This document shows, one piece after another, positions 1 to 5,357 of a stretch of DNA of 5,499 nucleotides. Source of the DNA: Ignavibacteria bacterium (GTDB lineage Bacteria > Bacteroidota > Ignavibacteria > Ignavibacteriales > Melioribacteraceae); contig QILJ01000360.1 in the NCBI GenBank assembly GCA_003233295.1, positions 1 to 5,499 of the forward strand. Reading direction: 5' to 3'. A program made the position numbers and the translations under genes. The notes under the pieces were generated by a model that was not told the DNA's origin, did no database searches, and saw only the letters and a program-made list of their open reading frames with translations. Position 1 is the first letter of the stretch; each line of letters begins with the position of its first letter.

Positions 1-2
1 GG

Positions 3-131
3 ATTGGTCATCATGTGATTATTGTAGGTACATCTGGTATTGATAGGAAACCCATAAAAGTGGAAATGTCTAAAACCAAAGAAGGTGTTGAATTTGTTAA
101 GGCCATTAGAAAAACCGTTTTCAAAGCTTAA
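3..131 (+). CDS. C-terminal fragment of an unidentified protein (cut by window start)
   Basis: An open frame enters from the left edge and ends at TAA 129-131, leaving 42 residues that begin IGHHVIIVGTSGIDRK and end RKTVFKA. The visible part reads as two short beta strands, a KPIKVEM strand and a closing amphipathic helix (EGVEFVKAIRKTV). A strand series capped by a C-terminal helix is what the end of a small bacterial PH-like domain looks like, but this is only a shape resemblance and I do not recognise the family. No start is visible, so its length and operon membership are unknown. It lies about 107 bp upstream of the nuclease-fold gene on the same strand. The other two forward frames close within about 45 bases, which supports this one as coding. 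Confidence 0.55.
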   Translation: MGHHVIIVGTSGIDRKPIKVEMSKTKEGVEFVKAIRKTVFKA

Positions 132-139
132 AAATTAGA

Positions 140-179
140 GGATGTGGGTACTAGCGCACCTGTACAAGGTACTACATCT
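140..179. repeat. Imperfect inverted repeat between the first two genes
   Basis: GATGT (141-145) and GTAC (148-151) pair with GTAC (169-172) and ACATC (174-178). With one G-U pair and one bulged G this makes a stem of about ten base pairs around a 17-base loop. It lies just after the stop of the first gene. No T run follows it on the + strand, so it is not a classical intrinsic terminator there. On the opposite strand it would be followed by a U-rich tract, but no reverse-strand gene runs into it. It could be an mRNA 3'-end stabiliser or an operator for the following gene. Confidence 0.3.
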
Positions 180-238
180 CAGATCATAGACCCACTTTGG
201 ATACAATTTCAACTCTGAATTGTGAACAAAATATTATA

Positions 239-814
239 ATGAAGCCAGGACAGAAAGATAGAATACCCATTGAACACTATATTAAGATGGTACGTGATGC
301 TTTCCAGAAGGCTTTGGAGCTATTATTTGCCCATGACGGCTATCTCATTTATAATGATATTAGTGAGAGAAGCATATCTCACAAACTAGGTTGCTATATG
401 CAACAAAAATTCAAATTTTTTGATGTGGACTGTGAATATAACGGCAACGTAGACGCTGAAAACAACAAGAAGTTTATTACAATTCTAAGGGAAATGTTAG
501 TCATGCTTAAGCGTACAAAAAAAACGGATCCAGATCAAGATTTACTATCCCGGTATGTTTATCCTGACATAATAGTCCACTGTAGAGGAACAAATGAGGA
601 AAACATCCTAATTGTTGAAGTAAAGAAAACAACCTCGAAGGAAAGTACTGAATATGATTTCGAAAAACTACAAAGGTACACTTCAGAGAAATATTCGAAC
701 AATCTTAACTACATGTTGGGAGTCCTAGTTATTGTCGGTAACAATTTAAATGGTCAGCCATATAGTTTACAATGGTTTAAGGATGGAAGCCCTTTCAGTT
801 TTGACACTCATTGA
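239..814 (+). CDS. PD-(D/E)XK nuclease-fold protein
   Basis: A 191-residue soluble protein with the core pattern of the PD-(D/E)XK nuclease superfamily. A helix carries SERSISHKL (Glu43), then comes VDCEYN (about 63-68). A strand holds YPDIIVH (Asp110) and the next strand has ILIVEVKK (Glu127, Lys129). Glu, Asp and E-x-K are the expected metal-binding and catalytic set, all present. The layout 'ERSIxHxL ... VDCEYN ... YPDIIVH ... VEVKK' matches a widespread small uncharacterised bacterial family, often near defence genes. It lacks a recognisable specificity domain, so its target is unknown; DNA cleavage is inferred from the fold. I chose ATG 239, which keeps the whole conserved helix. An in-frame TTG at 197 would add 14 residues of no family-like character. 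The gene stands alone between non-coding stretches, so it may be a separate cargo gene and not part of the downstream operon. Confidence 0.75.
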   Translation: MKPGQKDRIPIEHYIKMVRDAFQKALELLFAHDGYLIYNDISERSISHKLGCYMQQKFKFFDVDCEYNGNVDAENNKKFITILREMLVMLKRTKKTDPDQDLLSRYVYPDIIVHCRGTNEENILIVEVKKTTSKESTEYDFEKLQRYTSEKYSNNLNYMLGVLVIVGNNLNGQPYSLQWFKDGSPFSFDTH

Positions 815-975
815 ATATATCAGGTAGTCTAAAGAAGTTTCAGAACGATTCTGTCTAGTGAAATATTACTCAAATCTTGATGATAGATTATCATCCCCAG
901 GAGTTCTTTTACTAGAAAGGGTCTGAAGACGATCAAACGGAACCCTGATTCCATTATCAAAGTGAATCCCGAACT
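815..975. other. Gene-free stretch with two perfect short inverted repeats
   Basis: I see no credible gene between the nuclease-fold gene and the next start at 1136. This first half contains CAGAA-cga-TTCTG (841-853, 5-bp arms) and GATGATA-gat-TATCATC (879-895, 7-bp arms with a 3-base spacer), both perfect. Neither is followed by a T run, so they fit operators or mRNA 3'-end hairpins better than intrinsic terminators. The second half of the gap (976-1086) is repeat copy A, listed separately. The last 50 bases before 1136 are AT-rich leader; TAAATTTC at 1099-1106 comes within one base of the Bacteroidota -7 consensus TAnnTTTG, but no matching TTTG -33 element is visible. Confidence 0.4.
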
Positions 976-1086
976 TATCCCCCATGTCGAGAATTAAAAT
1001 GTAATTCCTCCTGATAGACTTAGTGTCTCTAAAAACCACGAGTTTTTTTGACGGTAACTGAAAAGTGCGAGTGCATAGGTATCAAT
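976..1086 (+). repeat. Dispersed intergenic repeat, copy A
   Basis: This segment aligns almost without gaps to 1600-1711. The 19-base block TATCCCCCATGTCGAGAAT (976-994) is identical in both copies. A second 19-base block, TAGTGtCTCTAAAAACCAC (1021-1039), differs at one position. Both copies end in TATCAAT (1080-1086). The two blocks start exactly 45 bases apart in each copy. The sequence between the blocks has diverged, so the element is old or only the blocks are constrained. Within copy A, AAAAAC and GTTTTT (1034-1050 region) can form a small A/T hairpin running into seven Ts, a weak terminator-like element. I do not recognise the family. The copy lies between two unrelated genes and, with copy B, brackets the 142-residue gene. 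Confidence 0.75.
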
Positions 1087-1135
1087 AATTCACTACATTA
1101 AATTTCTCTCTTAATTCAAGGACAAATTTTTAATC

Positions 1136-1564
1136 ATGATTCCATTAACTGGTAAATGGGCTGGCTTCTTTACACAGAAGTTTGACTTTAATAAGGACAA
1201 ATCCTTTGAGTTCTATTTCGAAATGGATATAGAGGTTTCAGAAGATGGATTTCAAGGTACCTGCTTTGATTTTGAAATTGAGAAAGGCAAAAAAGAAAGA
1301 TCATTGATTAAAGGTTTTATTGAAGGAAAAATGATCAGTTTCATTAAAACGTATCAAAATACAATATTGTACGATAAAGAAACTGAAGAACTGGTGCTAG
1401 TAAAGGGAAATAGACAGGAAGAAATCAATTATTATGGAAATTACGAACCAGATAATGAAAAGTACTCTGGTACTTGGGAAATTTCAGAAGTTGATAGAGT
1501 TGAATTTGATAATGTTTTTGAATACATAGAATCAGGATATTGGGAGATGAAAAAAATAGTTTAA
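1136..1564 (+). CDS. Hypothetical 142-residue protein, probably a small beta-barrel
   Basis: Function unknown. The protein is acidic and soluble, with no signal peptide or membrane segment. It is built from alternating hydrophobic and polar strands. A GKWAGFF turn lies near residues 6-12, and there is a closing pair of strands with Y-S-G-T-W-E-I and G-Y-W-E-M near the end. Repeated G-x-W strand openings and a length near 140 fit a lipocalin- or avidin-like barrel, but I can name no family. The start is ATG 1136, preceded by an AT-rich leader (GACAAATTTTTAAT), usual for Bacteroidota, which rely little on Shine-Dalgarno pairing. The gene sits as a single unit between two copies of a dispersed repeat, so it could be an exchangeable cassette, for example an immunity or binding protein. 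That role is inferred from position only. Confidence 0.65.
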   Translation: MIPLTGKWAGFFTQKFDFNKDKSFEFYFEMDIEVSEDGFQGTCFDFEIEKGKKERSLIKGFIEGKMISFIKTYQNTILYDKETEELVLVKGNRQEEINYYGNYEPDNEKYSGTWEISEVDRVEFDNVFEYIESGYWEMKKIV

Positions 1565-1599
1565 TCCCGAATCCTAATAAATCATTCCTGCTGAGAAAG

Positions 1600-1711
1600 T
1601 ATCCCCCATGTCGAGAATGGGTAATTAATGCCCCCTGAAACACATAGTGCCTCTAAAAACCACAAGAAATTTTTATAATACCTAAAAAGTGGTAATTTGT
1701 TACCTATCAAT
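1600..1711 (+). repeat. Dispersed intergenic repeat, copy B
   Basis: This is the partner of copy A. TATCCCCCATGTCGAGAAT at 1600-1618 is identical to copy A. TAGTGcCTCTAAAAACCAC at 1645-1663 differs by one base, and TATCAAT closes the unit at 1705-1711. Overall length differs by one base. Copy B also holds CCCAT-gtcgaga-ATGGG (a 5-bp hairpin), but copy A does not keep the right arm, so that hairpin is not a conserved feature. A shared 9-mer AATCCCGAA lies just upstream of both copies, at 965-973 and 1563-1571. In the latter case it overlaps the stop codon of the 142-residue gene and is farther from the block, as if about 26 bases had been inserted or the match is chance. Confidence 0.75.
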
Positions 1712-1743
1712 CGTTTGCAACCAGCATTCCAACCGATTTAAGA

Positions 1744-1831
1744 ATTTGATCAAATGATCAATCAAGGAGACATTGTTTCAAATGATGAAACGTGCCAGTG
1801 GAACGATACATTTTCCAATGGTATAGATTTT
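1744..1831 (+). promoter_or_regulatory. Candidate operator/promoter region of the ABC-3C operon
   Basis: The leader of the four-gene operon contains a perfect 12-bp palindrome ATTTGATCAAAT (1744-1755). It is followed by a second TGATCA and then a perfect hairpin GTTTCA-aatga-TGAAAC (1775-1791). TAGATTTT at 1824-1831 matches the Bacteroidota -7 element TAnnTTTG in all but the last base and lies about 30 bases before the first start codon, but I see no clear TTTG at -33. Two symmetrical sites just upstream of a conflict operon would suit a dimeric repressor. No regulator gene is visible in the window, so this is position-based inference. Confidence 0.3.
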
Positions 1832-1860
1832 AACGCTACTTAGAACTAAAAACTGAAATT

Positions 1861-2037
1861 ATGGAAATGACACTTGCCACATTAGCTGATATTTTTGGAA
1901 TTATAGGATTTCTCGTTAGCTTATTCGCCGTTGTTGGCGTTATTAAAATAAATAAAAAAATTAGTTCACGTAAAATGACTGTTAAAGACACGCAAGTTGG
2001 AGGTGATATCACAGGAGGGAATAAAAACATTAATTGA
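1861..2037 (+). CDS. Small single-pass membrane protein, candidate ABC-3C effector
   Basis: A 58-residue protein. Residues 11-28 (IFGIIGFLVSLFAVVGVI) form one clear transmembrane helix. The basic stretch KINKKISSRK (29-38) follows, which by the positive-inside rule puts the C-terminus in the cytosol. The tail, residues 41-58, contains VGGDITGGNK (46-55), and the protein ends three residues later. The next protein carries nearly the same motif, VRGDVTGGDK, near its N-terminus. The start is ATG 1861; a stop at 1831-1833 rules out longer versions, and ATG 1867 is the alternative. Its stop lies 5 bases before the next ATG, implying translational coupling. The size, membrane anchor and first place in an ABC-3C operon, where effector modules are usually found, suggest a membrane-perturbing toxin or anchor. 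Its function is inferred; the ORF and helix are directly visible. It is easily missed by annotation because of its length. Confidence 0.75.
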   Translation: MEMTLATLADIFGIIGFLVSLFAVVGVIKINKKISSRKMTVKDTQVGGDITGGNKNIN

Positions 2038-2042
2038 ATCCT

Positions 2043-2624
2043 ATGTCAGAAAAAGATATATCATTATCTGGTTCAAGCGTTCGTGGAGATGTAACAGGGG
2101 GAGACAAGATCGATTACAGTTCGGTAAATATTAGTACCACTTATGAGCGATCTGTCTATTTAAACGACCTCTATGAAAAGTTTGAAGAGGAGAAAAAAAA
2201 CAATAGCGGGCTTCGTGAATTTTGTGAGCAATTGGATTACTTTAATTCCAGAATTGGAGACGAACAAATTCAAGGTCTAGAGCAGAAGCTAATCGCGGGT
2301 AATCAAGAAAAAATTCTAAAATATGCTATTCGATTGAAAGAAAGTTTCCATAAAAAACTGACTAAGACTTCCCAATACTCCCAAGTGGCGCAAGATATTA
2401 ATGTTTACATTCTCAAAAAAGTTGAACGGAGTTTCTTAATGGATGTGTATATAATGATTTGCAAAAATGAGCAAGAAGAAACCATTAACGCTATGATTAA
2501 TGAAAAAATTATTAAGCCTGTTATGGCTGACTTAGGCATTAACCTGTTTAAGTATGATGAAGGAGATGTAATGGGCATGATATTCTTTCTTACTGGTAAT
2601 TGCCACATTAAATGGGCACCCTAA
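2043..2624 (+). CDS. ABC-three-component system protein with C-terminal (CTD) domain
   Basis: A 193-residue soluble protein. Residues 1-30 form a glycine- and serine-rich N-terminal tail with VRGDVTGGDK (13-22), shared with the preceding membrane protein. Residues 38-160 are predicted almost wholly helical. The end, about 168-193 (YDEGDVMGMIFFLTGNCHIKW), matches the hallmark close of the ABC-3C C-terminal domain: an acidic residue pair, a hydrophobic GM-x-F-L-T helix, then CHIKW. In other ABC-3C operons this domain is the C-terminal part of a larger effector (peptidase, nuclease, NTPase and others). Here no catalytic domain precedes it, only the motif tail. I infer it acts as an adaptor between the middle component and the separate membrane protein. 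The start is ATG 2043; an in-frame TTG at 2034 overlaps the previous stop and would add three residues. The stop is one base from the next ATG. Confidence 0.75.
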   Translation: MSEKDISLSGSSVRGDVTGGDKIDYSSVNISTTYERSVYLNDLYEKFEEEKKNNSGLREFCEQLDYFNSRIGDEQIQGLEQKLIAGNQEKILKYAIRLKESFHKKLTKTSQYSQVAQDINVYILKKVERSFLMDVYIMICKNEQEETINAMINEKIIKPVMADLGINLFKYDEGDVMGMIFFLTGNCHIKWAP

Positions 2625-2625
2625 T

Positions 2626-3132
2626 ATGCTAGTATATCATCCTGCATTCGATCCATATAATTGTGCATTCAGAATGTTGCAGTTATTGGACTATATGAAA
2701 CTAAGCGAAATTGAACTTGATCGACTTCGAATTTGGGATTTTTACTTTACCTTTCCGAATGAGGTCAGAAAAATTACTTTTCCACAATCGCTAGCACCAT
2801 TAAAGCAAATTTTTAAGAAGAAAGAATCCAATCCATACGAGGATATAATTGATACGAGGGGAATAGCTGATAGAATGAAACCATATCAGATGTCAGCTCT
2901 CAAAAGTCTTGCTTCCTATGAGTTAATCGACAGTAAAATGCTATCGGAAAAAGTAGTTAAGCGAACAAATAAGGAAGTCCCTAAAAACCTGTTGGAGAAA
3001 TTTGGCGAATTGACAATTGAAAAAGAGAATATTCTTAAACTTATAACTGGTTTTAGTGACCTGCCATTGTATGGCAAGATGGGATTAAAAGCAAGGACTG
3101 GACTAATTGAATTTAAATATGACTCCCGATAG
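2626..3132 (+). CDS. ABC-three-component system middle component
   Basis: A 168-residue soluble protein with the features of the ABC-3C middle component. It opens with YHPAFDPYNCAFRMLQLL (4-21) and has DFYFTFP (38-44) after the second helix, both typical of this family. The centre and C-terminal half (about 75-130) are helical with a winged-helix-like pattern (MSALKSLASYELIDS, then a KVVKR basic patch); calling it DNA-binding would be inference. In ABC-3C operons this protein is invariably encoded between the CTD protein and the ATPase and is thought to bridge them. The order here is the same. It begins one base after the upstream stop and overlaps the ATPase start by 14 bases, so the three are surely co-translated. 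No catalytic residues are apparent, and none are expected for a bridging subunit. Confidence 0.75.
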   Translation: MLVYHPAFDPYNCAFRMLQLLDYMKLSEIELDRLRIWDFYFTFPNEVRKITFPQSLAPLKQIFKKKESNPYEDIIDTRGIADRMKPYQMSALKSLASYELIDSKMLSEKVVKRTNKEVPKNLLEKFGELTIEKENILKLITGFSDLPLYGKMGLKARTGLIEFKYDSR

Positions 3133-5020
3133 CCCACATCTTTACCTTAGAAGACTTGTTGCTTTGACCCATACTGGGTCTATTGCATATGATGAGATAT
3201 TTCACAAGGGAGTGAATATCATTAGAGGACAGAATAGTTCTGGTAAATCTACCATTGCAAATTTTATTTTTTATGTCTTGGGGGGAGATTATAACAAATG
3301 GACAACCGAAGCCATTAAATGCCGGGAGGTAATTGCTGAAGTAGAAATCAACGGAGCTATAATAACTTTGAAGCGGAACATTTCGGAGCGTGGAAAACAA
3401 CCAATGAACATTTATTGGGACAATTATGATGAAGCTAAAAGTACATCATTGAATTGGCAAACGTATCCATACAAACAGTCTACAAACCTCACAAGTTTTT
3501 CCAATGTATTATTTAATGCTTTTTCATTTCCAGAAGTCAAAAGTGAGTCTGATAGTAACATAACTGTTCATCAACTTTTACGGCTACTATATATAGACCA
3601 GGATAGTTCAACTCAAAATTTATTCAGATTTGAAAACTTCGACTTGCCTTTAACAAGGCAAGCTATCTCTGAACTTCTCCTTGGAGCATATGATGATACT
3701 CTTTATCAGATGAGACTGGACGTAAGGTCTTCATTAAAAATAAGTGACGAGAAGAAAAGGGAATTTGATGGGATTAGTAGGATCTACGGTCAGTCAGGAG
3801 GTAAACCGAACCTCAACGGTGTCTTAGAAGAAATTGAAATCACAAGAGAAGAGTTAAGCAAAACAGAGAAAGAAATACTTGATTTGAGAGGAAAATATGT
3901 AGTTAGAACAACAAAAAAAACAGCTTTGAGTTCAGAACGAACCCAAAAAGAACTGATTCCAGTCAAAAATCAGATTCGCAAAATACAAGCGCTAACAAAT
4001 CAATATGCACTTGAAATTGCCGATTCAAAACAGTTTATCACCACATTTCAAAAGCGAATTCAAGAGCTGGAATATTCAATGCTTACTCGGAAAGTGCTGG
4101 GCGAATTGCCATTATCACACTGTCCTCAATGCCTGAATTCTCTTGAAAACCATGTTGATGAAGACTATTGTATTTTGTGTAAGCAACCTCTAGAAGAAGA
4201 AGCTGAGAAGGCAAATGCTAAACGTCTTAGGCAAGAAATGCAACTACAAATCAAGGAATCAACGGGAATATTGGAGGAAAAAGAAAAAACTTATACTGAA
4301 TTAATTGGTGAATTGCCCACACATATTGAAAAAGCACGTTCCCTTCAAAAACAACTAGACAACTCCATAGATGCTAGCCAAACAACACGTAATGAACGCC
4401 TAGATTCCCTTTTAATAGAAAAAGGTGGCATTGAAAAGAAAATAGAATTCTTAACAGAACAAATTAAAGCAGTTGAATTATTGGAATTATTAAGGAAAGA
4501 GCTAATAGACCTTGAATCAAAAATTCAAATATTACGGTTGGATATTAGTCAACGACAGCGACAACAGGAAGGAAAATTACAACATGCTTTGCAGAAGATT
4601 AAAGAGCATACTCTATTTATCTTAAAAAATGATTTAGATCGTCAAGAAGAATTTAAATTGGGACATCTTGTTGAAGTGGACTTTTATAGAGACAGTTATT
4701 CCCTTGATGGAAATAACAATTTTTCAGCAAGTTCAAAAACCTATTTTAAAAACGCAGTCTTATTTGCGATATTCTTTTCAAGCTTGGAGCTTGATTACTT
4801 CCGTTATCCAAGATTCATACTGTGCGACAACATGGAAGATAATGGAATGGAAATGGAAAGATCACAAAACAATCAAAGAGTAATTACAGCACTGTCAGAA
4901 AAGTTTGCAAGTGAACATCAAATAATCTTTACAACCTCAATGATTGCAGAAGAGTTAAATAATACAAGTTATTGCGTTGGAGATTACTACGACAGTTTGA
5001 ATAAGTCCTTGAAGTTATAA
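3119..5020 (+). CDS. ABC-three-component system SMC/Rad50-like ABC ATPase
   Basis: A 633-residue ATPase, the motor of the system. Walker A is GQNSSGKST (37-45). Heptad-rich coiled coil spans roughly 185-325 and 365-490. Between them lies a four-cysteine zinc ribbon, C335-P-Q-C338, then twelve residues, then C351-I-L-C354. The ABC signature appears as FSASSKT (535-541). Walker B is FILCD (566-570) followed by N-M-E-D-N-G-M-E, and the sequence MEMERSQNN follows. The switch region reads IIFTTSMIAEEL, so the usual H-loop histidine is absent. The DN-x-ED-x-GME block and the TTSM switch are family traits of ABC-3C ATPases as I know them, not signs of decay. The likely role is ATP-driven clamping on or sensing of a nucleoprotein. 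ATG 3119 is preferred; TTG 3107 would add four residues. Its stop codon touches host mnmE sequence, marking the island edge. Confidence 0.88.
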   Translation: MTPDSPHLYLRRLVALTHTGSIAYDEIFHKGVNIIRGQNSSGKSTIANFIFYVLGGDYNKWTTEAIKCREVIAEVEINGAIITLKRNISERGKQPMNIYWDNYDEAKSTSLNWQTYPYKQSTNLTSFSNVLFNAFSFPEVKSESDSNITVHQLLRLLYIDQDSSTQNLFRFENFDLPLTRQAISELLLGAYDDTLYQMRLDVRSSLKISDEKKREFDGISRIYGQSGGKPNLNGVLEEIEITREELSKTEKEILDLRGKYVVRTTKKTALSSERTQKELIPVKNQIRKIQALTNQYALEIADSKQFITTFQKRIQELEYSMLTRKVLGELPLSHCPQCLNSLENHVDEDYCILCKQPLEEEAEKANAKRLRQEMQLQIKESTGILEEKEKTYTELIGELPTHIEKARSLQKQLDNSIDASQTTRNERLDSLLIEKGGIEKKIEFLTEQIKAVELLELLRKELIDLESKIQILRLDISQRQRQQEGKLQHALQKIKEHTLFILKNDLDRQEEFKLGHLVEVDFYRDSYSLDGNNNFSASSKTYFKNAVLFAIFFSSLELDYFRYPRFILCDNMEDNGMEMERSQNNQRVITALSEKFASEHQIIFTTSMIAEELNNTSYCVGDYYDSLNKSLKL

Positions 5021-5026
5021 ACCAGA
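5014..5026. other. Island-host junction in mnmE
   Basis: The ATPase gene stops at TAA 5018-5020. In another frame, AAC CAG ACC CTG GTG ACT AAC (from 5020) already reads N-Q-T-L-V-T-N, the segment that precedes the conserved TNxRHYE of MnmE. Island coding sequence therefore meets host coding sequence with no spacer. Base composition changes at the same point, from an AT-rich island to about 49% G+C over 5021-5238. I see no integrase and no copy of this junction elsewhere in the window, so the exact crossover base and attachment repeat cannot be set from here. Confidence 0.6.
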
Positions 5027-5238
5027 CCCTGGTGACTAACCTGCGCCACTATGAGAGTCTGCAAGAAACTCGGAAAGCGCTGAATGACGTGTCAAAGAGC
5101 ATAGAGCAAAGTGTCACCAACGATCTGCTGGCGCTGGATATCCGCACCGCACTGTACCGCTTAGGCGAAATCACGGGAGAGATTACTACGGAGGATCTGC
5201 TGGAGAATATTTTTAGTAAGTTCTGTATTGGAAAGTAA
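5021..5238 (+). pseudogene. mnmE: Displaced 3' end of mnmE (tRNA modification GTPase)
   Basis: The reading frame gives QTLVTNLRHYESLQETRK through GEITGEITTEDLLENIFSKF and ends CIGK-stop. That is the final helix bundle and C-terminus of MnmE (TrmE/ThdF). MnmE with MnmG (GidA) modifies the wobble uridine of several tRNAs; the Cys of the terminal C-I-G-K is essential for that activity in E. coli. Only about 72 of roughly 450-460 codons are here. The GTPase and N-terminal domains are absent, and island genes lie directly upstream. This is therefore a cut-off host remnant, although a GTG at 5032 leaves an open 68-codon frame. If the cell keeps MnmE, the island must carry a replacement 3' end at its other boundary. 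The G+C of about 49% contrasts with the island. The FSKFCIGK ending points to Bacteroidota. Confidence 0.88.
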
Positions 5239-5262
5239 TAAACCCTTGGTGGAGACAAACGC

Positions 5263-5340
5263 ATGGATGATCCATAAATACTCGATATAAAAATCTCTAA
5301 TGACTATTAACTAACTTATCAATACTTTAATCCATGGATT
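5263..5340. promoter_or_regulatory. Two related palindromes ahead of the HicB-like gene
   Basis: ATGGAT-g-ATCCAT (5263-5275) and AATCCATGGATT (5329-5340) are both perfect palindromes built from the same half-site, ATCCAT/ATGGAT, in opposite order, with centres about 65 bases apart (roughly six helical turns). They lie in the 119-base gap between the mnmE remnant and the HicB start. HicB antitoxins commonly repress their own operon through a C-terminal DNA-binding domain on palindromic operators, so a paired operator is a reasonable inference. No clear promoter hexamers were seen. Confidence 0.35.
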
Positions 5341-5357
5341 CTGTATGTACCAAAATA

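Noticed and set aside
976..1711. Repeats A and B as integron attC sites
   Set aside because: The repeat ends are not inverted complements of each other and no GTTRRRY/RYYYAAC pair is found in the expected places.
1754..1843. A 29-codon open frame, MINQGDIVSNDETCQWNDTF and onward, ending 17 bases before the membrane-protein gene
   Set aside because: It has no recognisable family features, overlaps the two palindromes and lacks supporting signals. A leader peptide is possible but unsupported.
1836..2030. Reverse-strand frame of 64 codons opposite the small membrane protein
   Set aside because: The forward strand holds a better candidate with a TM helix, a motif shared with its neighbour and operon spacing; the reverse frame is a shadow of it.
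4826..4837. ATPase inactivated because Walker B reads CDN instead of DE and the H-loop histidine is missing
   Set aside because: The DN-x-ED-x-GME and TTSM patterns are typical of this ATPase group as I know it, and the frame is intact over 633 residues.
4668..4883. Forward 71-codon frame inside the ATPase gene
   Set aside because: It is wholly contained in the ATPase coding sequence across the signature and Walker B region, whose motifs are intact in the main frame.
5221..5238. Last 18 bases of mnmE as the attachment site actually used here, as for SGI1
   Set aside because: The break between island and host sequence is at about 5020, and no second copy of these 18 bases exists in the window. 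Only the eight-base TTCTGTAT recurs at 5339-5346, which is likely chance.
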